49,368 nucleotides of DNA, from NCBI GenBank assembly GCA_020848695.1, contig JADLHT010000045.1, positions 1 to 49,368 on the forward strand, given 5' to 3'. The notes beneath the pieces were generated by a model. That model saw only the letters and a list, made by a program, of their open reading frames with translations. It was not told the DNA's origin and did not search any database. This DNA comes from Saprospiraceae bacterium (GTDB lineage: Bacteria > Bacteroidota > Bacteroidia > Chitinophagales > Saprospiraceae). How positions within the stretch are numbered: position 1 is the first letter of the stretch; the number at the start of each line of letters is the position of its first letter. Positions 25,125 through 34,877 of this stretch are shown here, piece by piece. A program made the translations under genes and the position numbers.

Positions 25125-25792
25125 AAAGAATATTTATTGTTGTAGAAGGATCAACAGAAGAACGTTTTGTTAGGCAAGTCTTATATCCACACTTTATCTT
25201 AAAAGGCATTCATGTCGAAGCCCAACAATGGATGACGAATCGTAAGCTCGGTACAACAGGAGGAGGCAATAGCTATGACTATATTGAAAATCATGTCAAT
25301 CGTCTCATGTCACGGTACAAAAATGATAAAGATGTATTTTTTACTGTAATGGTTGACTTGTATGGATTTCCTAAAAAAGGCAATACCATCTATGTAGATG
25401 ATGAAATGAAAAAATTATCATCAAAAGAAAAAAGTAACCTTTTAATGAATAAAATGGAAGCTAGATTTAGTAATAGAAATTTCATTCCTTATGTTCAGTT
25501 GCACGAATTTGAAGCTTTGTTACTGTCATCACCAGATGCTCTATGTTATTTTTATACAGATAATATCAAGGAAATAAATCTCTTAAAAAATGAAATAAAA
25601 GGTATGTCTCCCGAAGAAATAAATGAAACTCCTAAAGGTGCACCTTCAAAGAGAATTGCAAAATATTTGCCGAGTTATCTTAAACAAAAGGCAACAGCCG
25701 GTGTGATAACAGCGAGCTCAATAGGATTACCAATTTTAAGGGCGAAATGTCCTAATTTTGACGAGTGGATTAGCAAAATAGAAAATTTATAA
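25121..25792 (+). CDS. DUF4276 (Toprim-like) partner of the ATPase
   Basis: The 223-aa protein starts FIVVEGSTEERFVRQVL, the Toprim-style first acidic strand of DUF4276. It continues with TVMVDLYGFP (the DxD-equivalent strand) and VQLHEFEALLLSSPD. These features suggest a metal-dependent nuclease or effector. The start at 25121 is used rather than 25091 because it gives the ATGA overlap with the ATPase and has AGGAGG 6-11 bp upstream. It ends 2 bp before the PHP-SMC gene. An ATPase-DUF4276 pair could work alone as an embedded abortive module. Confidence 0.82.
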   Translation: MKRIFIVVEGSTEERFVRQVLYPHFILKGIHVEAQQWMTNRKLGTTGGGNSYDYIENHVNRLMSRYKNDKDVFFTVMVDLYGFPKKGNTIYVDDEMKKLSSKEKSNLLMNKMEARFSNRNFIPYVQLHEFEALLLSSPDALCYFYTDNIKEINLLKNEIKGMSPEEINETPKGAPSKRIAKYLPSYLKQKATAGVITASSIGLPILRAKCPNFDEWISKIENL

Positions 25793-25794
25793 CA

Positions 25795-28602
25795 ATGATA
25801 GGAACTAGATGGTATAAATGTGATTTGCACTTACATACTCCAGCAAGTAAGTGTTTTCAAGATCGTGATGTAACGCCAGAACAATGGATAGCAGAGGCTA
25901 TTGAGAGAAAACTCCGTTGTGTAGCTGTTACTGATCATAATTCAGCTGAGTGGATTGATAAAATTCAAGAAGCAGCAAAAGATAAGCCTATTCATGTTTT
26001 CCCTGGAGTAGAGATAACATGTAGTGATGCTAAAGTACACTTATTGGTTTTCTTTGAAATTGGGACAAAAAAACAAAGCATAGAAGATTTTTTAACTTTG
26101 TGTAGGATTGATAGAAACTCTTTTGGTGAGCAAGATGCTCATTCACCGTTATCAGTAGAGGAAATAATTAATGAAGTTAATAAAAAAAATGCGGTGTGTA
26201 TACCTGCGCACATTGACGAATATGCCGGAATATTTGCTGTTGCACATGGACTCAGAGAAAAGCTATTTGAAAGTGATGGATTTTTAGGAGTACAAGTTGT
26301 TCATGATGCCTTAATGCCTGATGAAAAAGAATACAATAAAAATGATGCTTTAATAAAGGTTAATAGATTTAGAGGGGCATCTGATGAAAATATTTCGGCA
26401 GGCAAATTATTAGTGACTGAACAGCAAGTTAAAGATTGGCGTTCACCTGTACTTCAAGCCAAAAAGTACAATAAAGCCATTTTAACATTTTCAGATAATC
26501 CACATTCAGAATTCAATTCAAAACATGGATTGTGGGGAATGGGGAGAAGGTACACTTGGGTCAAGATGGATCAGACTCCGAGTTTGGAGAGTTTAAGGCA
26601 AGCAATGCTGCTTCATCAGTTTAGAATTAAGAACGATTTTGTGTGTCCTGGAAAGCCATACTCTATGCCTGAAACATGGATAGAGAGCATAATAATTAAG
26701 GATACTGAAGTTTCTAAAAAAGATTTGCCTGCAGAAATACATTTTAATCCACAAATGAATACTATCATTGGCGGACGTGGTAGTGGAAAATCATCCATTT
26801 TACAGTTTTTAAGGGGTGTGTTTGGTAAAGAAAATGAAATTGAATCTTTAGCAAATATCAAAACAGAGTTTGCAAACTTTTTTAAAGTGGTAGATAAAAA
26901 AAAGCAGGGTGTATTAAAGCCCGGATGTAGTATTGAAATAGTAATAAATAGAAGAGGAGAATGGTATAAGATTGTTTTTCTACAAGAGACGCCACAAAAA
27001 AATAAAAAGACAATCCATAAATATAATGAAATTACGGATGCTTTTGATGAAGAAATGGAATTGCCGTTTTTGGCTATTCTTGACTTTCATATTTACTCAC
27101 AAAAGCAGATTTATGAAATTGCAAATAACCTAAATTCTTTAAGAGAAAAAATTGATGAATCATCTGATGAAATCTTAGAAAGTATCGCAGCAATAAATGC
27201 ACTTAAAGGGGAATATGTAGCTATAAAAACAGAAATCCGTAATAAAGAGCTAAGGATATTAAAAAAAGACCAACTTAGGGCCGAAATTACGGACATAGAA
27301 CAAAAAATTAGAATTGTTAAACAAACTGGTATTGCTGATGAACTTAAAAGATTGCAAGAAATTAGTTCTGATAGTAAAGTATTATTAAATCTAAAAGATG
27401 ACATTGCATTGCAATCTTCAAATTTTGATCTACTGATTCAAAAAATTAGAAGTTTGAACTTGAAGGCTGAATATTTTTCTGAAAATAGTTTACCTAAATT
27501 AAATCCAAGCTTAAATAAGATTAATGAAGATATTGAGAATGTTGCTAAAAAAATAGAAATTGCAAAAAATGATTTTTTAGCTATCATTACAAGTATCGAC
27601 AATGAAGTTGAAAATTCAGGGTTGGCCAAAGAAAAAAATGATGTTGAAGAAGCATTTCAAGCAAAAAAAGTTAGTTTAATAGAGAGTGGAATATTGAAAT
27701 TAGATGATCTTGAATCAGACATCAGAAAATTAGAATCAAAACAAAATGATTTAGCAGAAATTGAAGAAATTGAGAAGGCAATTGAAGATATATTACCTAT
27801 TGCAGTTAAATGTAAAGAAAGATTTATTGAAGGAAGAGTAAATCTAACTCAACTAAGAAAGGAATACTTGGATAAGTTATTAGCAAATAGCAAGGTAAGA
27901 GCCAAGGTAAAAAGTTTTAAAGATTTAGAAAACCTAGAAGACCAGTTAAGAGATGTCTTTGGCACTCCTGAAGCGTTTGACAAAGATATATCGACACTAC
28001 TTGATTATTGGTCCGGTGGTGATGCGAAAAGAGCTAATTCAGGTGTTTTCGATCTTTTAAAAGGCATTAGAAATGAAACTAATCCTGGGACTGATTTTGA
28101 TAAAAGATTCTCTACCAAAATAAAAACACTGAACGGAGAGCAATTAGACTCACTGGACCTAATGTTTCCAGAGGATTTAATTCAGTTGGAATATAAAACA
28201 GATGCAAATGCATGGAAGGCTTTATCTACAGCATCCGCTGGTCAGAAGACAGCTGCTATATTGACATTAATATTGGCAGAAGGTAATAAACCACTGATTT
28301 TGGATCAACCCGAAGATGATTTAGATAATTTCCTAATTTATGACTTAGTGGTAGATCAGTTAAGAAAGTCAAAAGAATCAAGACAAATCATCACAGTCAC
28401 CCATAATGCCAATATTCCCGTAAATGGAGATAGTGAAGTAATTATTGTTATGGATTCTGAAACCAAACATTTAAGTCCAAAACTGATCGGTACCATAGAA
28501 GATGAAGATATTAAAAAAGCAGTTTGCTCTATCATGGAAGGCGGTACTGCTGCCTTTAATATGCGATCGAAAAGATATCAAAATGTGAAAACCAATGGCT
28601 AA
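25795..28602 (+). CDS. PHP phosphoesterase-SMC-like ATPase fusion (TrlF type)
   Basis: The 935-aa protein starts with a PHP domain: D10-L-H12-L-H14 metal cluster, TDHNS with D47-H48, and FPGVEI. An SMC/Rad50-like ATPase is wrapped around a long coiled coil. Walker A GGRGSGKS is at 326-333, the coiled coil at about 455-700, the signature STASAGQKTAAIL near 822, Walker B LILDQPEDDLDN (D837) and VTHNANIP. The PHP metal residues look complete, so a nuclease or phosphatase activity gated by ATP and DNA is likely. It is fused neither to the neighbouring ATPase nor to the helicase. It overlaps the next gene by 8 bp. Confidence 0.9.
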   Translation: MIGTRWYKCDLHLHTPASKCFQDRDVTPEQWIAEAIERKLRCVAVTDHNSAEWIDKIQEAAKDKPIHVFPGVEITCSDAKVHLLVFFEIGTKKQSIEDFLTLCRIDRNSFGEQDAHSPLSVEEIINEVNKKNAVCIPAHIDEYAGIFAVAHGLREKLFESDGFLGVQVVHDALMPDEKEYNKNDALIKVNRFRGASDENISAGKLLVTEQQVKDWRSPVLQAKKYNKAILTFSDNPHSEFNSKHGLWGMGRRYTWVKMDQTPSLESLRQAMLLHQFRIKNDFVCPGKPYSMPETWIESIIIKDTEVSKKDLPAEIHFNPQMNTIIGGRGSGKSSILQFLRGVFGKENEIESLANIKTEFANFFKVVDKKKQGVLKPGCSIEIVINRRGEWYKIVFLQETPQKNKKTIHKYNEITDAFDEEMELPFLAILDFHIYSQKQIYEIANNLNSLREKIDESSDEILESIAAINALKGEYVAIKTEIRNKELRILKKDQLRAEITDIEQKIRIVKQTGIADELKRLQEISSDSKVLLNLKDDIALQSSNFDLLIQKIRSLNLKAEYFSENSLPKLNPSLNKINEDIENVAKKIEIAKNDFLAIITSIDNEVENSGLAKEKNDVEEAFQAKKVSLIESGILKLDDLESDIRKLESKQNDLAEIEEIEKAIEDILPIAVKCKERFIEGRVNLTQLRKEYLDKLLANSKVRAKVKSFKDLENLEDQLRDVFGTPEAFDKDISTLLDYWSGGDAKRANSGVFDLLKGIRNETNPGTDFDKRFSTKIKTLNGEQLDSLDLMFPEDLIQLEYKTDANAWKALSTASAGQKTAAILTLILAEGNKPLILDQPEDDLDNFLIYDLVVDQLRKSKESRQIITVTHNANIPVNGDSEVIIVMDSETKHLSPKLIGTIEDEDIKKAVCSIMEGGTAAFNMRSKRYQNVKTNG

Positions 28603-31600
28603 ATTAAGTTCATCACTCGTACTCAATAAGTTTATACTTAATCTATTCGGTGTATCTGACTTGGAGACTATCTCGCGCGATCTCAAGGATGCATCCATGG
28701 AAGGGTATGATGAGAATAATATTTCTTATTTTCACCACGCATTGGTGACTAGATTATTTACTAATGAAAACTTACCCAAAGAACTTTTGCTACATTATGA
28801 TCAGAATATTTATTCTCACACGCTAACCATTTCTGAAAAAAGAGACGAGCCAATCAAATGGAAATACTTCCAATACATGGCATTGTTGTTTACTGAAATA
28901 TATCTAGATCGTTATTTTACAAATAGAGATGCATTCAAAGATGAACTTAATAATTTCCTTTCATTACATCACGGTAGAGAAAAAAATGATTTCAGTGCCA
29001 TAACAGAGTACAGACTGGAAACTGTTATCACTGATCTAAACAAATTGGCGTATTGGAATGCCACAGGATCTGGAAAGACTCTAATTATGCATGTCAATAT
29101 ATTGCAATATCGGTATTACCTAAAGTTGCATAATTTAGAAAATAGTTTAAATAGGATCATAGTACTAACGCCAAATGAAGGGCTTAGCAAACAACATCTA
29201 AAGGAATTTGCTCTTTCTGGCATGGAAGCCGAATTGTTTAGTAAAACTGGTGGAACTTTGTTTGCAGGACAGAAAATAGAAATTATAGATATTCATAAGC
29301 TTGAAGAGACAAGTGGCAATAAAACTGTTGCTGTTGATGCTTTTGAAGGGAATAATCTTGTTCTAGTAGATGAAGGACATAGAGGATCAGGAGGTACAGA
29401 ATGGAAAGACAAAAGAAATCGACTCTGTGAAACTGGATTTTCATTTGAATATTCAGCTACTTTCGGTCAAGCAGTCCATGCTTTGGTTGGTAGTAAACAA
29501 AAAGCTCTCATAGATGAATATGGCAAAGCCACTCTTTTTGATTATTCTTACCGGTATTTCTATAAAGATGGTTATGGCAAAGATTATCAGATTCTAAATC
29601 TTAATGAACAATGGCATGAAGCTGGCAAAGAAGAAAGGGTGCAACTATATCTTACTGCATGCCTTCTTTCTTTCTATGAGCAATTATTTGTGTTCAGACA
29701 GCATGGTAAAGAAGTAACTTCCTTTTTGATAGACAAACCATTAGCCATCTTTGTAGGTGGTAAAGTGACTAAAAGTATAAGTAAAGAGATTGCGTCAGAT
29801 GTGGTGGAAGTATTGAAGTTCTTTGCAGAATTTGTAAAAAATGATATTCAATCTATTGAAAGAATAAGATTGCTCTTAGAAGCTAGAGATGGATTAAATA
29901 ATCAAATGGGGCATTCAATCTTTAGAAATGCTTTCCTAGAGATCAGAAAGACAAAAAAATCAGCTAAAGAAGTGTTTAATGATGTTCTTAAGGAAATCTT
30001 CAATTCTGAAGTGGCAGGTGCAGCACTACACATCGACAATCTTAAAGGACAAGATGGAGAGATAGGTCTTAGAATAGGGAATGCAGCTTATTTTGGGGTG
30101 ATTAATATCGGTGATGACAAAGGATTATTAAAGATATGTGAATCTCACAAATTATTGGTAGATGAGAAGGATTTTTCAATCTCACTGTTTCATGAGATCA
30201 ATCAGAAAAGTAGTAAAGTTAATGTACTTATAGGGTCAAAGAAATTCTCTGAGGGCTGGAGTAGTTGGCGGGTAAGTACCATGGGGCTTTTGAACATAGG
30301 ACGAGGCGAAGGGTCTGAAATTATTCAATTGTTCGGACGTGGCGTGAGACTAAAAGGATATAAATTTTCTTTAAAGAGAAGTTCGGCGTTAGAGTCTAGT
30401 ATAAGACCTGCACATGTACCTGAGGTTCTACCTATATTGGAAACACTTAATATCTTTGGTCTTAGAGCTGATTATATGCAGCAATTTAAGGACTACCTTG
30501 AAGAAGAAGGGTTACCGTCTGATAATGATTACGAACAATTAAAAATTGAAATTTTGCCTACTTTAGCAAATTTGGCAGATAAGAAGTTGAAATATCTAAA
30601 GATACCAGAGAATGCCAATTTTAAAAGAGATGTAATAGTAGACGCAATTCTATCTCTAAAAATATCTGTGGTATCGCTAAATTGGTACCCCAAAGTTCAG
30701 ATTATTAATAGCACTAAAAAGGATGACTTCTCAGCTGTTAAAACTTTTGAACCCGGTAAACTTGATGATACACATCTAGCTTTTCTGGACTACGAAAGAT
30801 TGTATTTCGATTTACAAAGATTTAAAAACGAACGAAGTTGGTACAATATTAACTTATCTATTGCAGCACTGAAGGATATACTCCATAATAGTGATTGGTA
30901 TGATCTAAAGATACCACCATCCGAATTGGAGTTTAGCGATATAAAAAAAGTACAAGTATGGCATGAAATTGCGTTGGCTTTACTCAAATCATTTGTAGAG
31001 CGTCTCTACAATTCGCACAAAAGTAAATATTATAGTGATAAAATGGTAGTAGATACACTTGACATTCATCACCCCAACTTTGAGTCAGAATATAATTTTT
31101 ATATCAAGAAATCAGAAACTATTCTTATCGATAAAATTAAAGAACTGAAGGAAGTAGTCAAAAAGAAGGAGTTCAAAGAAAATTTTAGTATTGATAATAA
31201 TTTCGAAAGTTTGTATGCAGGGATTCACTTGTACCAGCCTCTTATTTACATGGACCAAGGTAGATATAAGGAGGTTATAAAAATTCAACCAACTTCTCTT
31301 AATAAAGGTGAGCGTGACCTAGTGGAAGATTTAAAAAGAACAATATTGACTGAACCAGGTAACTTAAAAGATAAACAGCTCTATCTCCTTAGAAATAAAA
31401 GCCGGAAAGGCATGGGCTTTTTTGAAGGTAATAACTTTTATCCGGATTTCATACTTTGGATAGTTGACGGTGAAAAACAGTATGTATCTTTCATTGACCC
31501 CAAAGGACTAAGAAATACACAAGGATTGAATGACCCAAAGATAACATTGAGCGCAAGAATAAAATCAGAAACCCAAACAAAGCTGAATGATCCCAATATC

Positions 31601-31762
31601 GAATTAAATTCATTCATTATCTCAAATACATCATATGAGCAACTTACCCACTGGAAGGGGATGGAAAGTATGACAGATTTTAATGATAAGCATATATATT
31701 TTCAAAATGAGCAAAGGGAATATTATGTTGGGAGGTTGATTGGGAAGGTTTTGGGGAGTTAA
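28595..31762 (+). CDS. Type III Res-like helicase-nuclease
   Basis: The 1055-aa protein has SF2 motifs NATGSGKT (155-162) and VDEGHRG (D259-E260-G261-H262), the second lobe with SKKFSEGWSSWRVSTMGLLNIGRG and QLFGRGVRLKG (motif VI), and a C-terminal nuclease. In the nuclease, YPDFILW (D951) and FIDPKG (D968-P-K970) form a PD..D-x-K centre, as in type III Res subunits. DEGH rather than DEAH is the variant seen in Res-like enzymes. With the Mod-like enzyme it makes a plausible ATP-dependent restriction pair, although five kilobases of other genes separate the two. The start overlaps the TrlF-type gene by 8 bp. Confidence 0.9.
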   Translation: MAKLSSSLVLNKFILNLFGVSDLETISRDLKDASMEGYDENNISYFHHALVTRLFTNENLPKELLLHYDQNIYSHTLTISEKRDEPIKWKYFQYMALLFTEIYLDRYFTNRDAFKDELNNFLSLHHGREKNDFSAITEYRLETVITDLNKLAYWNATGSGKTLIMHVNILQYRYYLKLHNLENSLNRIIVLTPNEGLSKQHLKEFALSGMEAELFSKTGGTLFAGQKIEIIDIHKLEETSGNKTVAVDAFEGNNLVLVDEGHRGSGGTEWKDKRNRLCETGFSFEYSATFGQAVHALVGSKQKALIDEYGKATLFDYSYRYFYKDGYGKDYQILNLNEQWHEAGKEERVQLYLTACLLSFYEQLFVFRQHGKEVTSFLIDKPLAIFVGGKVTKSISKEIASDVVEVLKFFAEFVKNDIQSIERIRLLLEARDGLNNQMGHSIFRNAFLEIRKTKKSAKEVFNDVLKEIFNSEVAGAALHIDNLKGQDGEIGLRIGNAAYFGVINIGDDKGLLKICESHKLLVDEKDFSISLFHEINQKSSKVNVLIGSKKFSEGWSSWRVSTMGLLNIGRGEGSEIIQLFGRGVRLKGYKFSLKRSSALESSIRPAHVPEVLPILETLNIFGLRADYMQQFKDYLEEEGLPSDNDYEQLKIEILPTLANLADKKLKYLKIPENANFKRDVIVDAILSLKISVVSLNWYPKVQIINSTKKDDFSAVKTFEPGKLDDTHLAFLDYERLYFDLQRFKNERSWYNINLSIAALKDILHNSDWYDLKIPPSELEFSDIKKVQVWHEIALALLKSFVERLYNSHKSKYYSDKMVVDTLDIHHPNFESEYNFYIKKSETILIDKIKELKEVVKKKEFKENFSIDNNFESLYAGIHLYQPLIYMDQGRYKEVIKIQPTSLNKGERDLVEDLKRTILTEPGNLKDKQLYLLRNKSRKGMGFFEGNNFYPDFILWIVDGEKQYVSFIDPKGLRNTQGLNDPKITLSARIKSETQTKLNDPNIELNSFIISNTSYEQLTHWKGMESMTDFNDKHIYFQNEQREYYVGRLIGKVLGS

Positions 31763-31844
31763 TGATATTAATCATGCAAAACAGTCCATTACTAATGAAA
31801 TTCATATAATTATTTTACAAAATTTTATTTAACGTACCATATCC

Positions 31845-33629
31845 ATGCAAAAATACCAAGTCAACCAAACGCTTATAGAAGGCCTTCTCGCAGCTGTCAG
31901 AGCAGGTGAAATAGCGATACCTGAGATACAAAGACCTTTTGTATGGGATAGTACTAAAGTAAGAGATCTAATGGATTCGCTGTATCAAGGATTTCCAGTT
32001 GGGTATCTCATAACCTGGAGAAATCCTGATATAAGGCTTAAGGACGGGAAGATGAGTGATGGGAAGAAAATACTCATCGATGGCCAACAAAGGGTAACGG
32101 CGCTTACCGCTGCGATATTGGGAGAATACGTGGTAGATAAGACCTACCAAAGAATTAAGATCAAAGTGGCTTTTAATCCTGTATTGGAAAAGTTTGAAGT
32201 TCAAAATCCTGCGATTCTTAAAGATAAGGTTTGGCTGCCAGATATATCACAAACTATCAACGGTGATTTGTTTGAAATTGCAGAGCAGTATTTTGAACTT
32301 AATCCTGATGTGGATAAAAAGCAAGTGAGGAATGCGCTGACAAATTTAGTCAATATTCCCAAGAAGCAGATTGGACTTATTGATCTCGAGCACGATCTAG
32401 ATATAGAAACCGTAACGGAAATATTTATACGGATTAACTCTAAAGGTGTAGTACTCAGCCAAGCTGATTTTGCCATGAGCAAAATAGCATCTAATGATAC
32501 CTATGAAGGTAATTTGCTCCGTAAAGCAATAGACTATTTTTGTCATCTGGCCATTGCACCTGAATTTTTCAAACATATTGTTGATAATGATGATGCTTTT
32601 ACTAAGACTGATTTTTTCCAAAAGATGCAATGGCTCAAAACAGAAAATGAAGACCTTTACGACCCGGACTACACTGACTTGATTCGGGTGGCTTTCACTT
32701 CACAATTTAACAGAGGAAGATTATCGGACCTGGTGAGTTTGCTGTCTGGCAGGAACTTTGAATCCAGGACTTATGAAGATGAAATAGCTGAACAATCATT
32801 TGCATCTCTTAAGCGTGGGGTATTAAATTTCATTAATGAGACCAACTTCAAGCGGTTTCTGATGATTATCAAGTCTGCGGGCTTTATATCTCCCAAGATG
32901 ATCAGATCACAGAATGCGCTCAATTTTGCCTACATTCTATACCTGAAGTTAAAAGAAATGAATGTATCCAGTGTGAAAATAGAAAGTCATGTCAGAAAGT
33001 GGTTTGTTTACTCTATACTTACTGGTAGGTATTCAGGATCACCTGAATCGTTTTTTGATTATGACATTAAACAAATAGCTCACAAATCCTTTGATGAGTA
33101 TATCAAAGAAAAAGAAGATGGTGAATTGTCAGATGCATTCTGGACAGCAGCTTTACCACAACAATTGGATACTTCTGTAGCTAGTAGCCCATATTTTCAT
33201 GTATTCTTGGCATCACAAGTCAAAGCCAATGATAAGGGGTTTTTATCTAGAGATGTTATGGTAGGAGATCTCATTTCGCTTCGAGGAGATATACACCACT
33301 TGTTTCCGAAGGACTATTTGAAAAAACATGGACTGGATAGAGGTAAGTATAATCAAATTGCAAATTATGTCTATATGCAGTCGGAGATCAATATCAAAGT
33401 AGGGAACAAACCACCAAAGGAATATTTTAGAATTCTTCAAGAACAAATGACGAATGGCTCATTATCATTGAGTGGTATTCACAACGATGAGCTATTAACC
33501 GCTAACTTGAAAGCTAATTGTGTGCCTACAGAGATCATGGATATGGATATAGAACATTATCAGGAGTTTCTTCACAAACGGAGGTTGTTGATGGCTGAGA
33601 AACTTAAGGAGTATTATTTTGGGTTGTGA
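31845..33629 (+). CDS. DUF262-HNH (GmrSD-like) protein
   Basis: The 594-aa protein begins with a DUF262 domain: IPEIQRPFVWDSTKVRDLMDSL, then ILIDGQQR (D79-R83), a ParB-like NTP-binding or hydrolysing motif. An HNH-type site lies near the end: IHHLFPKDYLKK (H484-H485), with the later N in ANYVYMQSEIN. DUF262 with HNH is known from GmrSD, which attacks modified DNA, and from other anti-phage proteins. The 82-bp gap before it, unlike the overlaps upstream, means it may have its own promoter. It is the last gene of the block. Confidence 0.87.
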   Translation: MQKYQVNQTLIEGLLAAVRAGEIAIPEIQRPFVWDSTKVRDLMDSLYQGFPVGYLITWRNPDIRLKDGKMSDGKKILIDGQQRVTALTAAILGEYVVDKTYQRIKIKVAFNPVLEKFEVQNPAILKDKVWLPDISQTINGDLFEIAEQYFELNPDVDKKQVRNALTNLVNIPKKQIGLIDLEHDLDIETVTEIFIRINSKGVVLSQADFAMSKIASNDTYEGNLLRKAIDYFCHLAIAPEFFKHIVDNDDAFTKTDFFQKMQWLKTENEDLYDPDYTDLIRVAFTSQFNRGRLSDLVSLLSGRNFESRTYEDEIAEQSFASLKRGVLNFINETNFKRFLMIIKSAGFISPKMIRSQNALNFAYILYLKLKEMNVSSVKIESHVRKWFVYSILTGRYSGSPESFFDYDIKQIAHKSFDEYIKEKEDGELSDAFWTAALPQQLDTSVASSPYFHVFLASQVKANDKGFLSRDVMVGDLISLRGDIHHLFPKDYLKKHGLDRGKYNQIANYVYMQSEINIKVGNKPPKEYFRILQEQMTNGSLSLSGIHNDELLTANLKANCVPTEIMDMDIEHYQEFLHKRRLLMAEKLKEYYFGL

Positions 33630-33762
33630 TTTATGCAAATATAATATTATAATAAGTTTCTTTTTCCCCATTTCTTATGTTTCTATGGACTAGGGCGTAT
33701 TTTTAAAATTTTAAATATTCTAAAATTTCTAATAAAAGTTATATAATTAATCTGAGTCTGTT

Positions 33763-33770
33763 TACTTTTG
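33763..33770 (+). promoter_or_regulatory. Candidate -7 box of the serine protease gene (TACTTTTG)
   Basis: TACTTTTG matches TAnnTTTG and lies 62 bp before the chosen ATG at 33832. It is the only such match in the 200-bp gap after the defence block. Confidence 0.5.
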
Positions 33771-33831
33771 GCAGAAATTGGTAAATTTATTAAATGTTAA
33801 AAAATTAATAATCAACTTAATAAAATATTAT

Positions 33832-34794
33832 ATGATCCGAGTACTTGTTTTCCTTAGATTTATTGTGGTCTTTCTTATATCTTTTTCTAGTACATCGAGC
33901 TTACTGAGTCAAACTTCTATAGACAAGTTAAGTGAAATGTTTGAAGCAAATAAAGTATCAGTATTATTGGTTTATGCTGCAAGAGATACAAGCGTTTCAC
34001 AAGGTTCTGCTTTTCTAATTGCACCTGATGGATTAGCTATATCCAATTATCATGTTTTTAAAGATAAAGACAATGCAATGGCCATTGATTATGAGGGTAA
34101 TAAATATGATGATATCACAATAATATATTCTAATCCTGATATGGACTTTATTATATTTAGAATAAATGGAGTGAAATTACCACATTTAAAAATGGCAGCA
34201 AATCAAGCGTCTATAGGTGAGCCATGTTTTGCAATAGGAAATCCTATGGGACTGGATCAAACGCTTTCCACAGGTATTGTGTCTGGCTATCGAGACAATG
34301 ACAATTATATCCAAACATCGGCTGAGATTACTTTTGGAAGCAGTGGTGGTCCACTATTTAATTCTATTGGTGAAGTAATAGGAATTACAACTGCGGGTTA
34401 CGGTCAAGCCAATCTAAATTTTGCTATCAACATGCAAAAAATTGATATAGAGAATACAAAAAATAGACTTTCGGACTCACCAGATCAAATTGTCAGAAAA
34501 TATCTAACATACCTAGGTAATAGAGAGTTCGCCAATGCTTATTCATTATCTGATAATCCTTTATGGATAAAAAATGGTGGATTGAAATGGTTTGTATCAA
34601 CTGATGCTTATGGTGCGATCAATAGTGTAAATATCAAAGAGATTCAAGTAGAAAGTATTAGTAATACACAAGCGATTGTTTATACCCATTACTTTGCTGA
34701 GGATTCTTTGCATACTTCTCGCCACTGGAAACAAAATTATTATTTGGAGAAGAAGGCTAATGGATGGGTTATTGTTAAGGCGAAATTGAAATAA
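33832..34794 (+). CDS. Exported trypsin-like (HtrA-type, S1C) serine protease
   Basis: The 320-aa protein has a signal peptide from MIRVLVFLRFIVVFL and a trypsin-like domain. The catalytic histidine is in AISNYHVF, the aspartate in NPDMDFIIFR, and the serine in TFGSSGGPLFNS. AIGNPMGLDQTLSTGIVSG is the usual HtrA strand. No PDZ domain follows; the last 110 residues form a separate small domain with YLTYLGNREFANAYSLSD, reminiscent of SnoaL/NTF2-like DUF folds. The ATG at 33832 is chosen because the signal peptide begins there. It is probably periplasmic. Confidence 0.9.
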   Translation: MIRVLVFLRFIVVFLISFSSTSSLLSQTSIDKLSEMFEANKVSVLLVYAARDTSVSQGSAFLIAPDGLAISNYHVFKDKDNAMAIDYEGNKYDDITIIYSNPDMDFIIFRINGVKLPHLKMAANQASIGEPCFAIGNPMGLDQTLSTGIVSGYRDNDNYIQTSAEITFGSSGGPLFNSIGEVIGITTAGYGQANLNFAINMQKIDIENTKNRLSDSPDQIVRKYLTYLGNREFANAYSLSDNPLWIKNGGLKWFVSTDAYGAINSVNIKEIQVESISNTQAIVYTHYFAEDSLHTSRHWKQNYYLEKKANGWVIVKAKLK

Positions 34795-34877
34795 ATAAAG
34801 TCTTTCGTAACTGCTTCTTTTCTATTCCTTACGGTAGAATTAAGTATTACAATTAAAATGTAAATGTATCAAATAAC

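Noticed and set aside
16990-33629. DISARM or BREX locus
   Set aside because: The SNF2 motor and a methyltransferase are present, but no DUF1998 (DrmB), PLD (DrmC), PglZ, BrxC or BrxL-like gene is seen.
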